Assembly: GCF_036703385.1 (NCBI RefSeq)
Contig: NZ_DATNPA010000141.1
Coordinates: 1-7,068, forward strand
Source of the DNA: Allocoleopsis sp036703385
GTDB lineage: Bacteria > Cyanobacteriota > Cyanobacteriia > Cyanobacteriales > Coleofasciculaceae
Length of the DNA stretch: 7,068 nucleotides
Reading direction: 5' to 3'
The position numbers and the translations under genes were made by a program. Positions within the stretch are counted from its first letter, which is position 1; every line of letters begins with the position of its first letter. Below are positions 4,802 to 7,068 of the stretch, piece by piece. The notes beneath the pieces are model-generated. The model saw only the letters and a list, made by a program, of their open reading frames with translations, made no database searches and was not told the DNA's origin.

Positions 4802-6799
4802 GTGGAGGTTTATCAAGTTAAAGTATTTCTGGAGGTGGCTAGGCATCTCAGCTTTACCGAAGCTGCTGATGCTCTAAATCTGACTCAGCCTGCGGTCAGC
4901 GCCAAAATAAAATCCCTGGAGACTGAACTAGGAACCTCCCTTTTTTATCGTTTGGGGCGTAAAATTCAGCTGACAGAGGTGGGACAATTTTTATTGGAGG
5001 AAGGGCCAAGACTGATTGAGGTTGAAAATCAATTGTTTGCCAAAGTCGAAGAAATCAAAAAAGGCAAATTTGGCAATCTCAAAATTGGCTGTACAGCCGC
5101 GATCGCTAATGGATGGCTACCTGAAGTCCTCTTCCAGTACCGTCAGCAGTATCCTGGGATTCAGACTCAGTGTGTCGTATTTGACTCTGCCGAATTTCTC
5201 TATCGAGCCATTACCAGCAGTCAGATTGATATAGGAATCTCAGATATTAGTTTTGCAGAATTTTCTGAAATTTCAGCAACCCCAATTGCTCCAATTCACT
5301 ATTCTTTAATCGTTGCAGCAAATCATCCTTTAGCGAATCAAACCTGGTTGAGTTTGAAAGAAGTGCAAAAAGAGCAATGGGTGATGCTAAATACTGGCTC
5401 TCCGAGTCGTTTAGTGTTTGAATCTCGGCTCACTGAATTAGGGATAAACGTTTCGGATTTCGCTCAAGTTGAAACGGTTGATACTCTCAGTTTGATGCGA
5501 ACCTATATGATGCAGGGTCATTATTTAGGATTTGCTTCTAACTTTGAATTTCAATCGGAATGTCAATCGGGAATGCTCGTTGCAATTCCCCTCCAAGAAT
5601 TTGCCTTGCCTGGTAATGTTTTTCTACTATTACCCAAACGATTAAGACAATCTGCGCTTACAGACTCATTGCCGCAAAATCGGCGATCGCGCAACTCTAA
5701 CCCGATGCAAAAGTTTATTGCTCTGGTTGAGAATTGTCAAGAGCAACAGCAAACCTCTGTTTGTCCTCATTCAACCCCAGTACGTTTGCGATCGCCTAAC
5801 CTAATCATTCGTTCCAATTCCCTGCAACATCCTGAGACAATTGATTTAGCGATCGGTATTCAAAACAGCACGATTCCAACAGTAACGGCGGGCTTAGTGA
5901 TTCAGCGCTTAGGCTTGCTAGAACACTTCTTACCCAAAGAAGGGCGATACAGTTCCACCCAATATCGCATTCACTGGTGCGATTTTTTAACAGGAGCACC
6001 GATTATTCAAGGATTGCACGCCGGGAAATTAGATATTGGCGTTCTAGGAGATTATCCCTTATTACTGAGTGCTATCCAGCAAAATAATTCCGGTAGTGAA
6101 ACTCGACAGACACGCCTGGTTAGTTTTGTTTCGACGAATCCTGATGGTTCCTGTAATGCGGTGATTGTTCCCAATAAGTCCAATCTGCAAAGCATCGAAG
6201 ACTTGCGAGGAGGTGTGATTGCGGTTCCTTTCAGTTCTTCTGCACATGGGATGGTGATGCGATCGCTCAATTCTGCGAACTTACTTAACGAGGTTAGGCT
6301 TGCTTCCCTAGAAAACTCAAATATTACTCAGCCATTTGGTTATTCAATTCAGGCAGATGGGTACGCCCACTTTGCTCCCTTTCACGATATTGCCTATCGT
6401 CAAGGCAAGTTTCGTTATTTGCCAGGTGACAGTTTGAATGTTTTACCTGCCTTTCATGGTGTGGTGGCGAGTGGACAGTTAGCAGAACAGTATCCGGAAG
6501 TTGTAATAGCTTACCTAAAAGCTTTAAGCGCCGCCCAATATTGGTACACCATTACTCCTTCTGCGCTTTCTCTAATTAGCAAGTGGACAACCCTGGATGC
6601 CGAAATCGTCTCCAAAATTCTCAGCAGTGTTTATAACCAGAATCAGTCAAGGCGCTTTTTCTGCGAAATGACGATTCGTCCCGACTGGATTACTCAACAC
6701 ATTGCCCAACTCCGTCTAGTTCCCGGAAATGAAGGACTAGAGACAATTAACCTCGATCGCTGGATTCAAACCGAATTCCTCCATCAAGTGCAGACTTGA
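4802..6799 (+). CDS. LysR-type regulator fused to an SsuA/TauA/NMT1-like substrate-binding domain, 665 aa
   Basis: About twice the usual LysR length (near 300). Residues 2-60 are the LysR winged helix-turn-helix (SFTEAADALNLTQPAVSAKI, 17-36); 90-280 are the LysR effector domain; NPMQKFIALVENC (300-312) resembles its closing helix. After a linker (about 313-345), residues 346-660 form a full periplasmic-binding-type domain like ABC solute-binding proteins for sulfonates, taurine or nitrate: GAPIIQGLHAGKLDIGVLGD (398-417), DLRGGVIAVPFSSSAH (467-482) and VASGQLAEQYPEVVIAYLKA (555-574). There is no signal peptide or lipobox, so this second domain should stay in the cytoplasm as a sensor. GTG at 4802 is used, with GGGGGG (4787-4792) nine nt upstream and the HTH starting at residue 2. 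It is divergent from the redox operon, the classic place for a LysR gene and its target, and convergent with a transporter ATPase of matching class. Domains are clear; ligand and double-sensor role are inferred. Confidence 0.92.
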   Translation: MEVYQVKVFLEVARHLSFTEAADALNLTQPAVSAKIKSLETELGTSLFYRLGRKIQLTEVGQFLLEEGPRLIEVENQLFAKVEEIKKGKFGNLKIGCTAAIANGWLPEVLFQYRQQYPGIQTQCVVFDSAEFLYRAITSSQIDIGISDISFAEFSEISATPIAPIHYSLIVAANHPLANQTWLSLKEVQKEQWVMLNTGSPSRLVFESRLTELGINVSDFAQVETVDTLSLMRTYMMQGHYLGFASNFEFQSECQSGMLVAIPLQEFALPGNVFLLLPKRLRQSALTDSLPQNRRSRNSNPMQKFIALVENCQEQQQTSVCPHSTPVRLRSPNLIIRSNSLQHPETIDLAIGIQNSTIPTVTAGLVIQRLGLLEHFLPKEGRYSSTQYRIHWCDFLTGAPIIQGLHAGKLDIGVLGDYPLLLSAIQQNNSGSETRQTRLVSFVSTNPDGSCNAVIVPNKSNLQSIEDLRGGVIAVPFSSSAHGMVMRSLNSANLLNEVRLASLENSNITQPFGYSIQADGYAHFAPFHDIAYRQGKFRYLPGDSLNVLPAFHGVVASGQLAEQYPEVVIAYLKALSAAQYWYTITPSALSLISKWTTLDAEIVSKILSSVYNQNQSRRFFCEMTIRPDWITQHIAQLRLVPGNEGLETINLDRWIQTEFLHQVQT

Positions 6800-6804
6800 T
6801 ATCT

Positions 6805-6818
6805 CAGGACTTACGCAC
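6805..6818. repeat. CAGGACTTACGCAC, resembling a dispersed cyanobacterial intergenic repeat
   Basis: The string lies just after the LysR-SBP stop in the convergent gap. GGACTTACGCA-type sequences recur between genes and at the ends of small insertion-like elements in filamentous cyanobacteria; this comes from memory, not from a search. Only one end is visible and no inverted partner occurs nearby, so it would be a remnant. The 67-bp gap shows no clear intrinsic terminator for either converging gene. Confidence 0.35.
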
Positions 6819-6866
6819 TGGGTGAGAGGAACAACCAGGGAACAGCTAAGTACGATCTGCACCGCC

Positions 6867-7068
6867 TCACAACTCCATACTCTTGAGAGTTTCTTCGCGA
6901 ATCAATTCAAAGACTTGCCGATTGAGATTTACAAAATCTGGTGAAAGCATCGTATCTACATGGCGGGGTCGCTTAAGATTCACCACAACTGTTTCTTTAA
7001 TATGCCCTGGACGAACGCCCATAACCAGAATGCGATCGCTCAAAAAGATAGCTTCTTCAATATCGTGG
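6867..7068 (-). CDS. ABC-transporter ATP-binding protein, C-terminal fragment (NitT/TauT-type)
   Basis: Only the last 66 codons are inside the window; the gene continues past the right edge. The visible part opens with the H-loop HDIEEA, whose histidine contacts the ATP gamma-phosphate, followed by FLSDRILVMGVRPGHIKE. That layout is typical of the ATPases of nitrate, sulfonate (SsuB), taurine (TauB) and related importers. Walker A, signature and Walker B lie outside the window. After the H-loop region the protein has the usual short tail (RPRHVDT, then a helix ending ETLKSMEL), with no added domain like that of NrtC. The stop codon is at 6869-6867, 67 bp from the convergent LysR-SBP stop. As the promoter-distal end of a minus-strand unit, it would typically follow a permease and perhaps a solute-binding protein beyond the edge. 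The exact substrate cannot be told. Confidence 0.88.
   Translation of the reverse strand, partial: HDIEEAIFLSDRILVMGVRPGHIKETVVVNLKRPRHVDTMLSPDFVNLNRQVFELIREETLKSMEL

Noticed and set aside
6800..6866. Bidirectional terminator in the convergent gap
   Set aside because: Only weak four-base pairing (CTCA/TGAG) was found and no T-tract on either strand.

Overview
The window looks like chromosomal DNA of a cyanobacterium, probably filamentous. The palindrome GCGATCGC (HIP1) occurs at least 12 times in 7 kb (first bases at 227, 558, 1556, 1886, 2320, 2337, 4308, 5099, 5683, 5788, 6259, 7032). A heptanucleotide tandem repeat of the GATTTTA/GATTTTG type, common between cyanobacterial genes, sits in one intergenic region. 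No tRNA, rRNA, CRISPR array or transposase gene was seen.

Layout. (1) 1-353 has no convincing gene. (2) 4456 down to 354, minus strand, is a four-gene cluster in transcription order: an AprA/FrdA-like soluble FAD oxidoreductase, a 75-residue 2[4Fe-4S] ferredoxin, a 322-residue HEAT-repeat protein, and an Mrp/ApbC/NBP35-type P-loop ATPase that probably carries Fe-S clusters. The last three are tightly packed (10-nt gap, then 8-nt overlap). The first is 129 bp ahead of the second. (3) 4457-4801 is a divergent promoter region holding a repeat element whose arms can fold into a large imperfect hairpin, plus two small dyads. (4) 4802-6799, plus strand, encodes a 665-residue protein joining a complete LysR-type regulator to a complete SsuA/TauA/NMT1-like ABC-transporter substrate-binding domain, with no signal peptide. 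(5) After a 67-bp convergent gap, 6867-7068 on the minus strand is the last 66 codons of an ABC-transporter ATPase that looks like the nitrate/sulfonate/taurine class.

Interpretation (inference). The parts suggest one regulated pathway. A NitT/TauT-type transporter, mostly outside the window, imports a small anion such as a sulfonate. The LysR-SBP fusion senses this solute or a relative in the cytoplasm and controls the divergent redox operon. The flavoprotein and ferredoxin carry out an electron-transfer reaction on the substrate. The Mrp ATPase, with the HEAT protein as scaffold, may service the ferredoxin's two clusters. The substrate and reaction cannot be read from sequence. The fusion regulator and its link to a dedicated flavoprotein/ferredoxin/HEAT/Mrp operon are the best candidates for an undescribed system here.
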